From positions 186,001 through 250,000 of the forward strand of contig CAWBRQ010000006.1 in assembly GCA_963791315.1 (NCBI GenBank): a stretch of DNA of 64,000 nucleotides, read 5' to 3'. Numbering within the stretch: the first letter of the stretch is position 1; each line of letters starts with the position of its first letter. Shown one piece after another: positions 1 through 7,361 of this stretch. The notes beneath the pieces are model-generated. The model had not been told where the DNA came from and did no database searches. It worked only from the letters and a program-made list of their open reading frames with translations. The position numbers and the translations under genes are program-made. Source of the DNA: JACCZX01 sp963791315. Lineage in GTDB: Bacteria > Pseudomonadota > Gammaproteobacteria > Burkholderiales > Burkholderiaceae_F.

Positions 1-698
1 CCCAGCAGGATCACTGGCATCAGCAGCGCCGGCATCGCCTGCCAGGTAATGCGAGGCAGCTCGCGCAACGGGACGCGCATCTCGACCGGAAAGTTGCGGC
101 GCTTGGCCACCGCCGCGATCAGGCCGCTCTGAACGGCGCCGAGCAGCAGGCCCGGAATCACACCGCCCAGGAAGAGGTAGCCGACCGACGTGTCCGAGAT
201 CAGCGCGTAGAGCACGAGCGGGATCGAGGGCGGGATGATTGGCCCGATCACCGACGATACGCACGTCAGCGCCGCGGCAAACGCGGGCGGATATTTCCCA
301 TCGCGCGTCATCATGGACTGCATGATCTTGCCCGAGGCCGCGGCATCGGCGAGCGCGGACCCCGACATGCTCGCGAAGATGACGCTTTGCACGACGTTGA
401 CCTGGGCCAGGCCGCCGCGGAAGCGACCGACGATCGCGTTGCAGAAGTGCAGCAGCCTGTCCATGATGCTGCCGGTGTTCATGAACTCGGCGGCGAGGAT
501 GAACAACGGGATCGCCAGCAGCAGCTGGCTCGCCATCATGCCGTTCAGCAACTGCTCGGCCGCGGTTCCCATGTCGATGCCCGACAGGAACAGCCAGAGA
601 ATGGACCCGCCGATCATCGCGTAGGCGACCGGCAGTCCGATCAGGCTCAAGCCAACTATGGCGTAGAGCGCAAGCGCAAACGGGCTCGTGAGGTTCAT
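1..698 (-). CDS. dctM: TRAP transporter large permease DctM (partial, left edge)
   Basis: This is the large membrane subunit of a tripartite ATP-independent periplasmic (TRAP) transporter, the ion-driven channel that accepts substrate from the periplasmic receptor. Only about 232 codons are present of the usual 425 or so; the 3' part lies beyond the left edge. The protein is a run of hydrophobic helices with the family signatures FRGGLAQVNVV near residue 93, SGSALADAAA near 112 and IGPIIPPSIP near 151. Its ATG overlaps the stop of the upstream dctQ as ATGA, so the two are translationally coupled. The family call is secure; the substrate cannot be read from this subunit. Confidence 0.93.
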   Translation of the reverse strand, partial: MNLTSPFALALYAIVGLSLIGLPVAYAMIGGSILWLFLSGIDMGTAAEQLLNGMMASQLLLAIPLFILAAEFMNTGSIMDRLLHFCNAIVGRFRGGLAQVNVVQSVIFASMSGSALADAAASGKIMQSMMTRDGKYPPAFAAALTCVSSVIGPIIPPSIPLVLYALISDTSVGYLFLGGVIPGLLLGAVQSGLIAAVAKRRNFPVEMRVPLRELPRITWQAMPALLMPVILL

Positions 699-1213
699 AG
701 TCCGGACGTCGCCTTGGTGACGTCGGCCTCTTCCGGCGCCTCGCCGCGATACAGGCCCACGATTGCCCAGAGATAGCGGACGATGATCGCGACGGCGAAC
801 ACGACGTAGATCGAGTACAAGATGTCGAGACGGATCTTGAGGTACGAACTACTCTCGACCTTCATGAAGGCGACGTACTTCACGGTGGCCGGAAGCGCCA
901 TGCCGAACAGGACGATGGCAGCGATCGCCACGATGAAACCGATCGCGCGCCTTCCCCGCGGCCCCAACTTGCTCGAAATGAGGTCGAACCGGACTTCCTC
1001 GGTCTCCTTGAGCCAGAACGCGGATCCGATCAGCACCATGTAAAGCCAGGTGACGACGGAAAGCTCCGATGTCCAGCCGATCGGAAAATTGAAGAAGTAC
1101 CGGAAGACGATCTGGATGACGAACGCGACGAACATCACGCCGAGCAGGCCGGCGACGATGTTTTCCGCGCGTCGCCTCATCCAGGCGACCGCCGTGGCAA
1201 TCTTCACGGGCAT
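695..1213 (-). CDS. dctQ: TRAP transporter small permease DctQ
   Basis: This is the four-helix small membrane subunit of the TRAP system, which packs against DctM and helps dock the receptor. It has 172 residues, normal for the family. Hydrophobic segments lie near residues 17-38, 45-65, 87-110 and 130-155, with the family motif TSELSVVTWLYMVLIGSA around residue 48. It sits 43 bp downstream of dctP and overlaps dctM by 4 bp, giving the order dctP-dctQ-dctM read on the minus strand. The reading frame is intact. Confidence 0.92.
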   Translation of the reverse strand: MPVKIATAVAWMRRRAENIVAGLLGVMFVAFVIQIVFRYFFNFPIGWTSELSVVTWLYMVLIGSAFWLKETEEVRFDLISSKLGPRGRRAIGFIVAIAAIVLFGMALPATVKYVAFMKVESSSYLKIRLDILYSIYVVFAVAIIVRYLWAIVGLYRGEAPEEADVTKATSGL

Positions 1214-1256
1214 GGCGGTGACGGCGCGTGCCGTCGCTGCGGCCCGCGCCTTGCGA

Positions 1257-2249
1257 TCACGACTTGAGCGCGTTGATCTTGTCGAGCATCCCCGGCGGCC
1301 ATGCCTTGGCTTCGTCCGAGGCCAGGTAGATCTTCTGCGCGTAGGCGCGGAAGGCGTTGACGTCCGGCGTGTACACGTCGAGGCCCTGCTTCTTGAAGCC
1401 CTCGGCGAGCTCTGCCTCTTTCTTCAGGTGCTCGGCCGTGCTCCAAGCGATCGCCTTGTCGGCGGCGGCCTGGAAGGATTTCTGCTTCGCCGCGTTCATG
1501 CCGCTCCACGTCTTCATGTTGACGGTGAGCAGGTCGAATCCGACGAGGTGCGACGTCAGCACGATCTGCGACATCACTTCGTAGAACTTCATGTTCTGCA
1601 CGTTGGGCAGCGGATTGTCCTGGCCGTCGATCGCGCCGGTCTGCAGGCCGGTGTAGGTTTCGGCGTACGCCATCGGCGTCGGGTTGGCGCCGATCGAACG
1701 GCCAAGCAGCTGCCAGGCGTCGCCCGGCGGCATCCGCAGCTTGATCCCTGCGAGGTCTTCCGGCTTGCTGATCTTCTTCTTCGGCTTCAGGCCGACCTGA
1801 CGCGTGCCGAAGAACGTCGGCCCCAGGATCTTCACCTTGACCTGGTCCTCGACCATCTTCTTCATTTGCGCGCCGAGGTCGCTTGCGAAAAACGCGTTCA
1901 GGTGATTTGCGTCGCGAAACAGGTACGCCGACGTCAGGATCGACCACGCGGGAACCTGCTTCGAGATATCTTGAGGCGCGATGTTGCCCATCTCGAGGTT
2001 GTCGCGCTGTATCGCGACCAGCTCGGTCCCCTGCTTGAACAGCGTGCCGCCGAGGAAGCTCTCGACCGTGTAGTCGGCTTCGATCTCCTTGGCGAACACC
2101 TTCATCATGTCCGCACGGATGTCCTTGTCGGAGAACACGGCGGCGAAGCGCAGCTTGGGCTTCTCTTGCGCCCTGACGGGCAGCATGTGCGACACCGCCA
2201 GTGCTGCGCCGGTTGCAAGTACGGCACGACGGTCGATTCTGGATTCCAT
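1257..2249 (-). CDS. dctP: TRAP transporter periplasmic receptor DctP
   Basis: This is the periplasmic substrate receptor of the first TRAP system. I start it at the ATG at 2249, because GAGGAG lies 8 bases upstream and the product then begins MESRIDRRAVLATGAALAV, a twin-arginine-like or Sec signal ending near VRAQ; an in-frame ATG 14 codons upstream has no such support. The 330-residue product carries the family core LAGIKLRMPPG near residue 166, whose Arg binds a substrate carboxylate in known DctP structures, and GAIDGQDNPLPN near 208. Substrate is a carboxylate by family rule. The adjacent catabolic genes suggest an aromatic or hydroaromatic acid, which is inference. Confidence 0.92.
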   Translation of the reverse strand: MESRIDRRAVLATGAALAVSHMLPVRAQEKPKLRFAAVFSDKDIRADMMKVFAKEIEADYTVESFLGGTLFKQGTELVAIQRDNLEMGNIAPQDISKQVPAWSILTSAYLFRDANHLNAFFASDLGAQMKKMVEDQVKVKILGPTFFGTRQVGLKPKKKISKPEDLAGIKLRMPPGDAWQLLGRSIGANPTPMAYAETYTGLQTGAIDGQDNPLPNVQNMKFYEVMSQIVLTSHLVGFDLLTVNMKTWSGMNAAKQKSFQAAADKAIAWSTAEHLKKEAELAEGFKKQGLDVYTPDVNAFRAYAQKIYLASDEAKAWPPGMLDKINALKS

Positions 2250-2376
2250 GATGTCTCCTCGAAAAAGGATGAACCCGGCGGCGCTGGACAACTCCGCGTC
2301 GTGCCCATCTCACGCGGTGCGTTGGTGTCGCCGGCCGCGGCCCGCAGATTAGACTTCGCAGACGTCCCGTACAACA

Positions 2377-2386
2377 GTGTCGACAC
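2377..2386. promoter_or_regulatory. Perfect 10-bp palindrome upstream of dctP
   Basis: GTGTCGACAC is a perfect palindrome in the gap between the end of the IclR gene and the dctP start. It lies 6 bp from the larger 15-bp dyad at 2393-2407. It could be a second half of a composite operator, but a 10-bp palindrome in G+C-rich DNA can arise by chance. Confidence 0.3.
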
Positions 2387-2392
2387 ATCGCG

Positions 2393-2407
2393 GCGCGATT
2401 ATCGCGC
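2393..2407. promoter_or_regulatory. Candidate IclR operator, copy 1 (dctPQM promoter)
   Basis: GCGCGATTATCGCGC is a perfect 15-bp palindrome about a central T. A 13-bp identical core recurs at 3257-3269 in front of the IclR gene. This copy lies 144 bp upstream of dctP, just past the IclR stop codon, so it would sit in a dctPQM promoter region. A shared dyad at two candidate promoters around a regulator gene is what autoregulation plus target control would look like; binding by this IclR protein is inference. Confidence 0.5.
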
Positions 2408-2421
2408 TAAGCGAGGCACCA

Positions 2422-3198
2422 TCACAGCAGCCTGCGCAGCGCCTGCGCCGTTTCCTGCAGCGTCGGCACGACGCGCGCGACTTCCTGTCGGGCGGAGGCG
2501 GTCCCGATCGGCATCGTCAGGCTCAGCGCGCCCACCGCCTTGTCGCTCTGGTCGCGCAGCAGCACAGCGACGCCGCGCATGCCGGGCTGCAACTGCTGCT
2601 CGAGAACGGCGTACCCCTGTGCGCGTGCGCGCACCACCTCCAGCCGCAGTCGTGCCACGCTGGTGATCGTCTGCGGCGTGAACACCCTTGTCCGATAGCG
2701 TGCCAGGAACGCATCGAGTTCGGCATCGCAGGAATTCGACAGCAGCATCAGGCCCGCCGAAGTCAATGTCAGCGGTAAGCGCGAGCCGAGAACGAACCCC
2801 GTGTTGAGCCCAGGGTGCAGCCCGTTGCGTGCGATATATACGATCTCGTCGCCATCGCGCACGCTGGCATAGGCGTATGCCGGTCCATCGGTGCTCGCGG
2901 TCAACCGCTGCAGGAACGGCTGCACCAGGCGCGGCACTCGACCCGATTCGAAGTACGACGCACCGAGCCGCAGCACGCGTGGCGCCAACCAGTAGGCCTT
3001 GCCATCGGTAGCAACGTAGCCGAGCGCGTTGAGCGTCAGCAGGTGGCGGCGGGCCGCGGTGCGCGTCAAACCCGTGCGTGCCGCGGCCTGTGAGGGCGTC
3101 AGCCGCGGGTTGTGGTCATCGAAGGCCTCGATGAGCGCCAGTCCGCTCTGCAGTCCAGCGATCCAGTCGCGACGGTTCAGTGAAGCTGATGGATCCAT
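2422..3198 (-). CDS. IclR-family transcriptional regulator
   Basis: This is an IclR-type regulator of 258 residues, the usual length. An N-terminal winged helix-turn-helix spans roughly residues 12-75 (LTPSQAAARTGLTRTAARRH is the recognition segment), followed by the effector-binding domain with VYIARNG near residue 114 and RDQSDKAVGALSLTMP near 217. It lies between the minus-strand TRAP genes and the divergent porin, so it most likely controls one or both. Near-identical palindromes stand on both sides of it (2393-2407 and 3255-3269). Effector unknown; family members near catabolic genes often sense the aromatic substrate. Confidence 0.93.
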   Translation of the reverse strand: MDPSASLNRRDWIAGLQSGLALIEAFDDHNPRLTPSQAAARTGLTRTAARRHLLTLNALGYVATDGKAYWLAPRVLRLGASYFESGRVPRLVQPFLQRLTASTDGPAYAYASVRDGDEIVYIARNGLHPGLNTGFVLGSRLPLTLTSAGLMLLSNSCDAELDAFLARYRTRVFTPQTITSVARLRLEVVRARAQGYAVLEQQLQPGMRGVAVLLRDQSDKAVGALSLTMPIGTASARQEVARVVPTLQETAQALRRLL

Positions 3199-3254
3199 GA
3201 TGCGCAGACCCCCTGCGGCAAGCGGTGCAACGTGTGGGCGATTAGCAACGTGCG

Positions 3255-3269
3255 GGGCGATTATCGCGC
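3255..3269. promoter_or_regulatory. Candidate IclR operator, copy 2 (iclR/porin divergent region)
   Basis: GGGCGATTATCGCGC matches the palindrome at 2393-2407 at 14 of 15 positions, with an identical 13-bp core at 3257-3269. It lies 57 bp upstream of the IclR start and 150 bp upstream of the porin start, placed to act on either promoter. Confidence 0.5.
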
Positions 3270-3419
3270 AGCTCTAACGAACGTTGCTTGTGGCGCGCGG
3301 GCGCCGCGCCTACGCTGCCCAACCATTACAAGGGCAACGCAGAGCAAGGGCTCGAAAGACCGCAAGCGAACGGCGGGTGGGGCCGAAAGAAGACAACTAC
3401 AAACACTGGAGGAGGAGAA

Positions 3420-4562
3420 ATGAAAAAATCCCATCTAGCGCTCGCTTTGCTCGCCACGTTCGCCGGAACGGCCGCTGCGCAGAGCAACGTGACCCTGTTC
3501 GGCCTGGTCGACGTCAACATCACACACTACACGGCCGGCGACAATTCCAACGCGATCAGTACCGCCAACCCGACCGGTGCTGGCAAGGCTCCTAGCCGCA
3601 CGGCGATGGAGGACGGCACGACCAACGGCATGAACGGCTCGCGCTGGGGCATCCGCGTGACCGAAGAGCTTGGTGGGGGTTGGTCAGCGGGTACGCTGCT
3701 CGAGTCGGGATTCGACCTCAGCCAGGGCAGCTCATTCCAGGGCGGGCGCCTCTTCGGGCGCCAGGCATTCCTCTTCGTGAATTCGACGACCTTAGGGAAC
3801 CTTCGGCTCGGCCGTCAGTATGTGCTCTCCGACAACCTGCTCGGCTACGGCGCGCCATTCGGGACCGGGATGGGACTGCTGGGCAACCCAAGCACCGGGG
3901 TCGTCAACAACGGGCGAAGTGTCGCAACGATTCTGAACCCGTCGCGTGCCGACAATGTAGTGCAGTACACGACGCCGAACTTTGCCGGCTTTACTGGCGC
4001 CATTCAGTATGCGCCTGACGAAAACACTTTTGACGATTTCTACGGCGTCGCCGTGAACTACAACCGCGGGCCCATCAACGTCGGGGTTTCCTACGAATGG
4101 AACAAGCAGCGGCTCGCACCCAACGACAAGGTCAACAAAACGTTGAGCGTGGGCGCGAATTACGACTTCGGCTTCCTCAAGCTGCTGGCCGCATATCAAA
4201 AGGTTGACGACCTGCGGGTGAGCCTCAACGGGATCGCCGGTGGCGTTTCGCAGCGCCTGGTAGGCCAAGGAGCGCAGACGCTGACGATTAACGATCAGGA
4301 CGCCTGGGTCGCTGGGGTAGAGGTGCCGATCGGCAAGATTACCCGGGTCGCCCTGCTGTATACGACGATCGACTACGATGGGGCGCCGACGGCCGCGGGG
4401 CAGCCTTCCAGCTACTCGCTCGGCAAGACCGCGCTCGAACTGAAGCACGACCTGTCGCGTCGCACCTTCCTGTATGCAGGGGTGTCGCAGGCTTCGGGTG
4501 ATCTGTCCGATCACATCACCGCATATAGGCAGTACCAGGTCGGTTTCCAGCACCGCTTCTGA
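3420..4562 (+). CDS. Gram-negative trimeric porin (Porin_4 / OmpC-like)
   Basis: This outer-membrane beta-barrel protein would allow passive entry of small solutes. I use the ATG at 3420, preceded by a strong GGAGGAG six bases upstream; the product of 380 residues then opens with MKKSHLALALLATFAGTAAA, a signal peptide ending near residue 20. The mature part begins QSNVTLFGLVD, the typical first strand of betaproteobacterial porins, and ends GFQHRF with the terminal Phe needed for BAM recognition. LRLGRQYVL and VGANYDFGF mark further strands. It diverges from the IclR gene and shares its control region, so it may be the outer-membrane entry for the TRAP substrate. Confidence 0.95.
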   Translation: MKKSHLALALLATFAGTAAAQSNVTLFGLVDVNITHYTAGDNSNAISTANPTGAGKAPSRTAMEDGTTNGMNGSRWGIRVTEELGGGWSAGTLLESGFDLSQGSSFQGGRLFGRQAFLFVNSTTLGNLRLGRQYVLSDNLLGYGAPFGTGMGLLGNPSTGVVNNGRSVATILNPSRADNVVQYTTPNFAGFTGAIQYAPDENTFDDFYGVAVNYNRGPINVGVSYEWNKQRLAPNDKVNKTLSVGANYDFGFLKLLAAYQKVDDLRVSLNGIAGGVSQRLVGQGAQTLTINDQDAWVAGVEVPIGKITRVALLYTTIDYDGAPTAAGQPSSYSLGKTALELKHDLSRRTFLYAGVSQASGDLSDHITAYRQYQVGFQHRF

Positions 4563-4697
4563 GATCACCGCAATCGGGGACACGCTCGCGGCATCCGGTT
4601 CTTGCCGCGCGCCGCGTCGACTCGGTCGTTCTCGCACGTTGCGGACGCGTGAAGGCTAGCGGCTGCGCTACCCTTGCTGGGTGGACAATTCGCCTCT

Positions 4698-4711
4698 CCT
4701 CTCTGTAGAGG
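4698..4711 (+). promoter_or_regulatory. Possible Shine-Dalgarno-sequestering hairpin
   Basis: CCTCT CTGT AGAGG can fold into a 5-bp stem with a four-base loop. Its 3' arm, AGAGG, is the ribosome-binding site of the VOC-family gene starting at 4718. The stem would hide that site, so it might lower or tune translation. It is short and could be fortuitous. Confidence 0.25.
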
Positions 4712-4717
4712 ACAACG

Positions 4718-5593
4718 ATGACGATTCGTGAACCCAATCCCGAACCTAGCAATCCGCTGGGAATGAATGGGATCGAATTCATTGAGTTCGCCACCGCGCA
4801 GCCGCAGGCGCTCGGCGGCCTGCTGCAGCAGCTGGGATTCGTCCCGATCGCGCGCCACCGCTCGCGCGAAGTGATGCTGTACCGCCAGGGGCCGATGAAC
4901 CTGATCGTCAATGCCGACCCGGCCGCCGTCGCCGGCCAGGCAGACGCCGAGAAGCGTCCGGCGCTGTCGGCAATCGCGCTGCGCGTGCGCGATGCCGGCA
5001 CGGCATGGAGGCGGGCGCTCGATCTCGGCGCTTGGGACATTCCTACGCGCGCCTCGGCGATGGAACTGCACATACCCGGCATTTGCGGCGTCGGCGACAG
5101 CCAGACCTACTTCGTCGATCGGCACCGCAGTTTCTCCATCTACGACGTCGACTTCGTCGCCTTGCCCGGTGTCGACAAGCACCCGCCGGCACTGGCCGGT
5201 CTGCACTATTTCGGCGTTGTGCAGACGATCGGTCTGGACCGAACCGCGGACTGGATCGACTTCTACAACACGCTGTACGGATTCACGCCGCTGCCGGAGG
5301 GGAAATTCTTCGGCGTGATGCCGAAGGGCACGCTGCTCGAAAGCCCCTGCCACAAGTTCTATCTGCAGCTGATCGAGCCGCCTCTGGCGCCCGAGGTGCT
5401 CGAATGGGACGAGCGTCTCGTGCGGATCGGCTTCGGCGCGCGCGCCGTGAGCGAGGCAGTGCGTGAACTAGGGGCGCGCGGCATCGTGTTCGTCGATCGC
5501 GAACCGGTGCAGCCGAGTGACAAGGGGGCGCTGACTCAGGTCTACCTGGGTAGCGTGACCTTCGAGCTCGTGGCGAGTCATCTTTCCGCCTAA
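4718..5593 (+). CDS. VOC-fold protein resembling 4-hydroxyphenylpyruvate dioxygenase
   Basis: The 291-residue protein consists of two VOC modules arranged as in 4-hydroxyphenylpyruvate dioxygenase (HPPD): about 15-140 and 155-291. Of the three HPPD iron ligands, the first His is present in GLHYFG (His163) and the Glu in VTFELV (Glu283). The position that is normally His in the QHIA motif reads Arg in LVRIGFG (near 236), so classical dioxygenase chemistry is doubtful unless another residue, for example His212 in PCHKF, takes over. Bifunctional QuiC-type dehydroshikimate dehydratases fuse a TIM-barrel domain to such a module; here the partner is the separate gene starting 11 bp downstream. Function unproven. 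Confidence 0.8.
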   Translation: MTIREPNPEPSNPLGMNGIEFIEFATAQPQALGGLLQQLGFVPIARHRSREVMLYRQGPMNLIVNADPAAVAGQADAEKRPALSAIALRVRDAGTAWRRALDLGAWDIPTRASAMELHIPGICGVGDSQTYFVDRHRSFSIYDVDFVALPGVDKHPPALAGLHYFGVVQTIGLDRTADWIDFYNTLYGFTPLPEGKFFGVMPKGTLLESPCHKFYLQLIEPPLAPEVLEWDERLVRIGFGARAVSEAVRELGARGIVFVDREPVQPSDKGALTQVYLGSVTFELVASHLSA

Positions 5594-5604
5594 GCGATCT
5601 GGCG

Positions 5605-6516
5605 ATGGATCTGAACTGTTTCGGCATGGACACGGTTTCGCTGGCGGGGCCGCTTGATACCAAGCTCGCCTGCATCCGTCAGGCGGGCTTCACACAGGTG
5701 CTGCTGTCGGCGCGCGACATTGCCGGCCACCCGGGCGGAGTGCAGACCGCCGTCGCCGCCGTGCGGGCCAGCGGCCTGCGGGTGACGGGCCTGCAGATGC
5801 TGCACGACTTCGAGGGACTCGCGGGCCATCTGCACGATTACAAGGTCGACATCGCCAAAGCGATGCTGGCCATGTGCCGCGCGCTCGGCGCGAACGTGCT
5901 GCTCGTCAGTTCATCAACCTCGAACCACGCGAGCGACGACCGCGACCATCTGATTCGCGACCTGCGGAAACTGGCCATGCTCGCCGTGCCGCTCGGCATC
6001 AAGGTCGGGTACGAGGCGCTGTCCTGGGGCCGCTGCATCAGCGACTACTCGAAAGCGTGGGACATCGTCCAGGAGGCCGATCGCGGCAATCTCGGCCTCG
6101 ACCTGGATCTGTTCCACATGCTCGCGATGAAGTCGGGTCTGGATGCGCTTGACGATGTCGTTGCCGACAAGATCTGCTTGGTGAAACTGGCAGACTTCAT
6201 GTGGCAGGAACTGCCGTCGCAGGAGGAGCGCATCGATACGGCGCGCCACTTTCGCGTGTTTCCGGGAGAGGGTGTGCACAGCCAGGAAGTCGTGCAGCTC
6301 GTGCGGAAGCTCGAGTCAATGAGATACGTCGGCGACTACAGCTTCGAGGTCTTCAACGACGACTACGAGCAGATCCCGCTCCCCGTGGTGGCCGAGCGCG
6401 CGCGCCATTCGGCGCGCTGGCTCACCAGCCAGGCCGCGCGCGGCAATCTATTGCCATGGACCCGGCCGGCCCGCGTGCTCAGTGCGCGATCCGGATCGGA
6501 TCCGGGACAGCCATAG
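5605..6516 (+). CDS. Sugar phosphate isomerase/epimerase-like TIM-barrel protein (dehydroshikimate dehydratase-type)
   Basis: This 303-residue protein has the xylose-isomerase-like TIM barrel (AP endonuclease 2 family). Candidate metal ligands of the fold are visible: Glu in GYEALSWGR near 138, Asp in LGLDLDLFHM near 165-172, Asp in VKLADFMW near 198, and Glu in SFEVFNDD near 250. The same barrel forms the catalytic half of 3-dehydroshikimate dehydratases (QuiC, AsbF), which make protocatechuate. Together with the HPPD-like gene just upstream it mirrors the two domains of QuiC1, but split and in reversed order. Role in hydroaromatic acid breakdown is therefore plausible but not proven. Confidence 0.8.
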   Translation: MDLNCFGMDTVSLAGPLDTKLACIRQAGFTQVLLSARDIAGHPGGVQTAVAAVRASGLRVTGLQMLHDFEGLAGHLHDYKVDIAKAMLAMCRALGANVLLVSSSTSNHASDDRDHLIRDLRKLAMLAVPLGIKVGYEALSWGRCISDYSKAWDIVQEADRGNLGLDLDLFHMLAMKSGLDALDDVVADKICLVKLADFMWQELPSQEERIDTARHFRVFPGEGVHSQEVVQLVRKLESMRYVGDYSFEVFNDDYEQIPLPVVAERARHSARWLTSQAARGNLLPWTRPARVLSARSGSDPGQP

Positions 6517-6520
6517 GCCT

Positions 6521-6880
6521 CGAGGGTTAGATTTGGATCGAACCGAAGGCGCGGGCGTGGCGCCGGGGTACGAGCAGAAGTACTTTCCTGCCGAGGAGAG
6601 ACGTGGTCGCCTACGGCTCGTCGTGTCTCCCGACAATCGCGAGGGTTCCCTACGATAAATCAGTGCCCTGGTCTTCGGCGGACTGTTCGACGCAGGCGAG
6701 AAAGCGCAGTGGAATTTGGCTTCCGGACGTAAGGGCTACATCCACGTTGCACCAGGAAACTTTACCGTGAACGGCGAGGTTCTAAACGCAGGCGATGCTT
6801 TGATGGCGGACGGCGGCGCGGTGGAGATAGAGCAAGGCAAAGGCGCCGAAGTCTTGCTGTTCGATCTGCCGGACGAATGA
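6521..6880 (+). pseudogene. 5'-truncated pirin-family (YhaK-like) remnant
   Basis: Only the C-terminal 120 codons or so of a pirin/quercetinase-type bicupin protein remain. The stretch from VAPGYEQKYFP (6557) through GRLRLVVSPD to ALVFGGLFDAG and VLLFDLPDE* matches the usual second half of YhaK-like proteins. The N-terminal half, including the metal-binding His residues of the first cupin, is absent; the preceding bases belong to the end of the isomerase gene. An internal TAA at about 6656 is bypassed in another frame (TINQ) and the original frame resumes, so small indels are present too. With half the gene gone this is a true remnant, not merely a sequencing break. Confidence 0.75.
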
Positions 6881-6931
6881 CCGAGCCCCAGTCTCTGACG
6901 CATGTTTGGAGGCCTTGGAATGATCGCGCCG

Positions 6932-7231
6932 CTAAAGGGGCGCCCTGCGCTGTTCAACCATTCTTATACGCTGCTCAAGATCGATGAGGTTGCTCGCTTT
7001 GGCCAGGTATTCGCTAGCCTGATGCATGGGTGCTAGCTCGGCCCTGCTCGCAAGCCAACCAAACAACATCGGAAACAAATTTCGAAGTGCTTCCGTGCGG
7101 CGTTGTGTCATTTCAGGATCGAGGCTCGGGTCGGAGGACGGCGCGTCCAATCCGCGCCCCACATCCTGCGCGGCACTGCGAAGCGATGCAGTTGATTGAC
7201 TAAGACTAAAGCGTTTGGTCGAAATTTCCAT
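6932..7231 (-). CDS. DUF3563-like small protein
   Basis: This 99-residue protein has no signal peptide or membrane segment. Its C-terminal third, EYLAKASNLIDLEQRIRMVE, resembles the DUF3563 motif common in Burkholderiales (a short helical YLA-x-VDLxDLExRMR pattern); the N-terminal half is not recognisable. The start is supported by GGAGGT four bases before the ATG. It stands alone between the pirin remnant and the second IclR gene. Function of the family is unknown. Confidence 0.65.
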   Translation of the reverse strand: MEISTKRFSLSQSTASLRSAAQDVGRGLDAPSSDPSLDPEMTQRRTEALRNLFPMLFGWLASRAELAPMHQASEYLAKASNLIDLEQRIRMVEQRRAPL

Positions 7232-7361
7232 GGATACCTCCAGCGGCAGCGAGTGCTGCCATGACCCATGGAATATCGGTTCGATCCCGCTCTAAATAAA
7301 ATCGTCTTTCAGAATGTTCTTGATCGGCTTCGGCGATGACTGGTCGCAATCGCCGCTACCG

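Noticed and set aside
1050..2666. Long open frame on the plus strand (538 codons) over the dctQ/dctP region
   Set aside because: It is antisense to clear TRAP genes, is rich in Arg and His as expected of a shadow frame in G+C-rich DNA, and matches no family.
3792..4637. 281-codon minus-strand frame inside the porin gene
   Set aside because: The porin on the other strand is unmistakable; the antisense frame has shadow composition and no ribosome-binding site.
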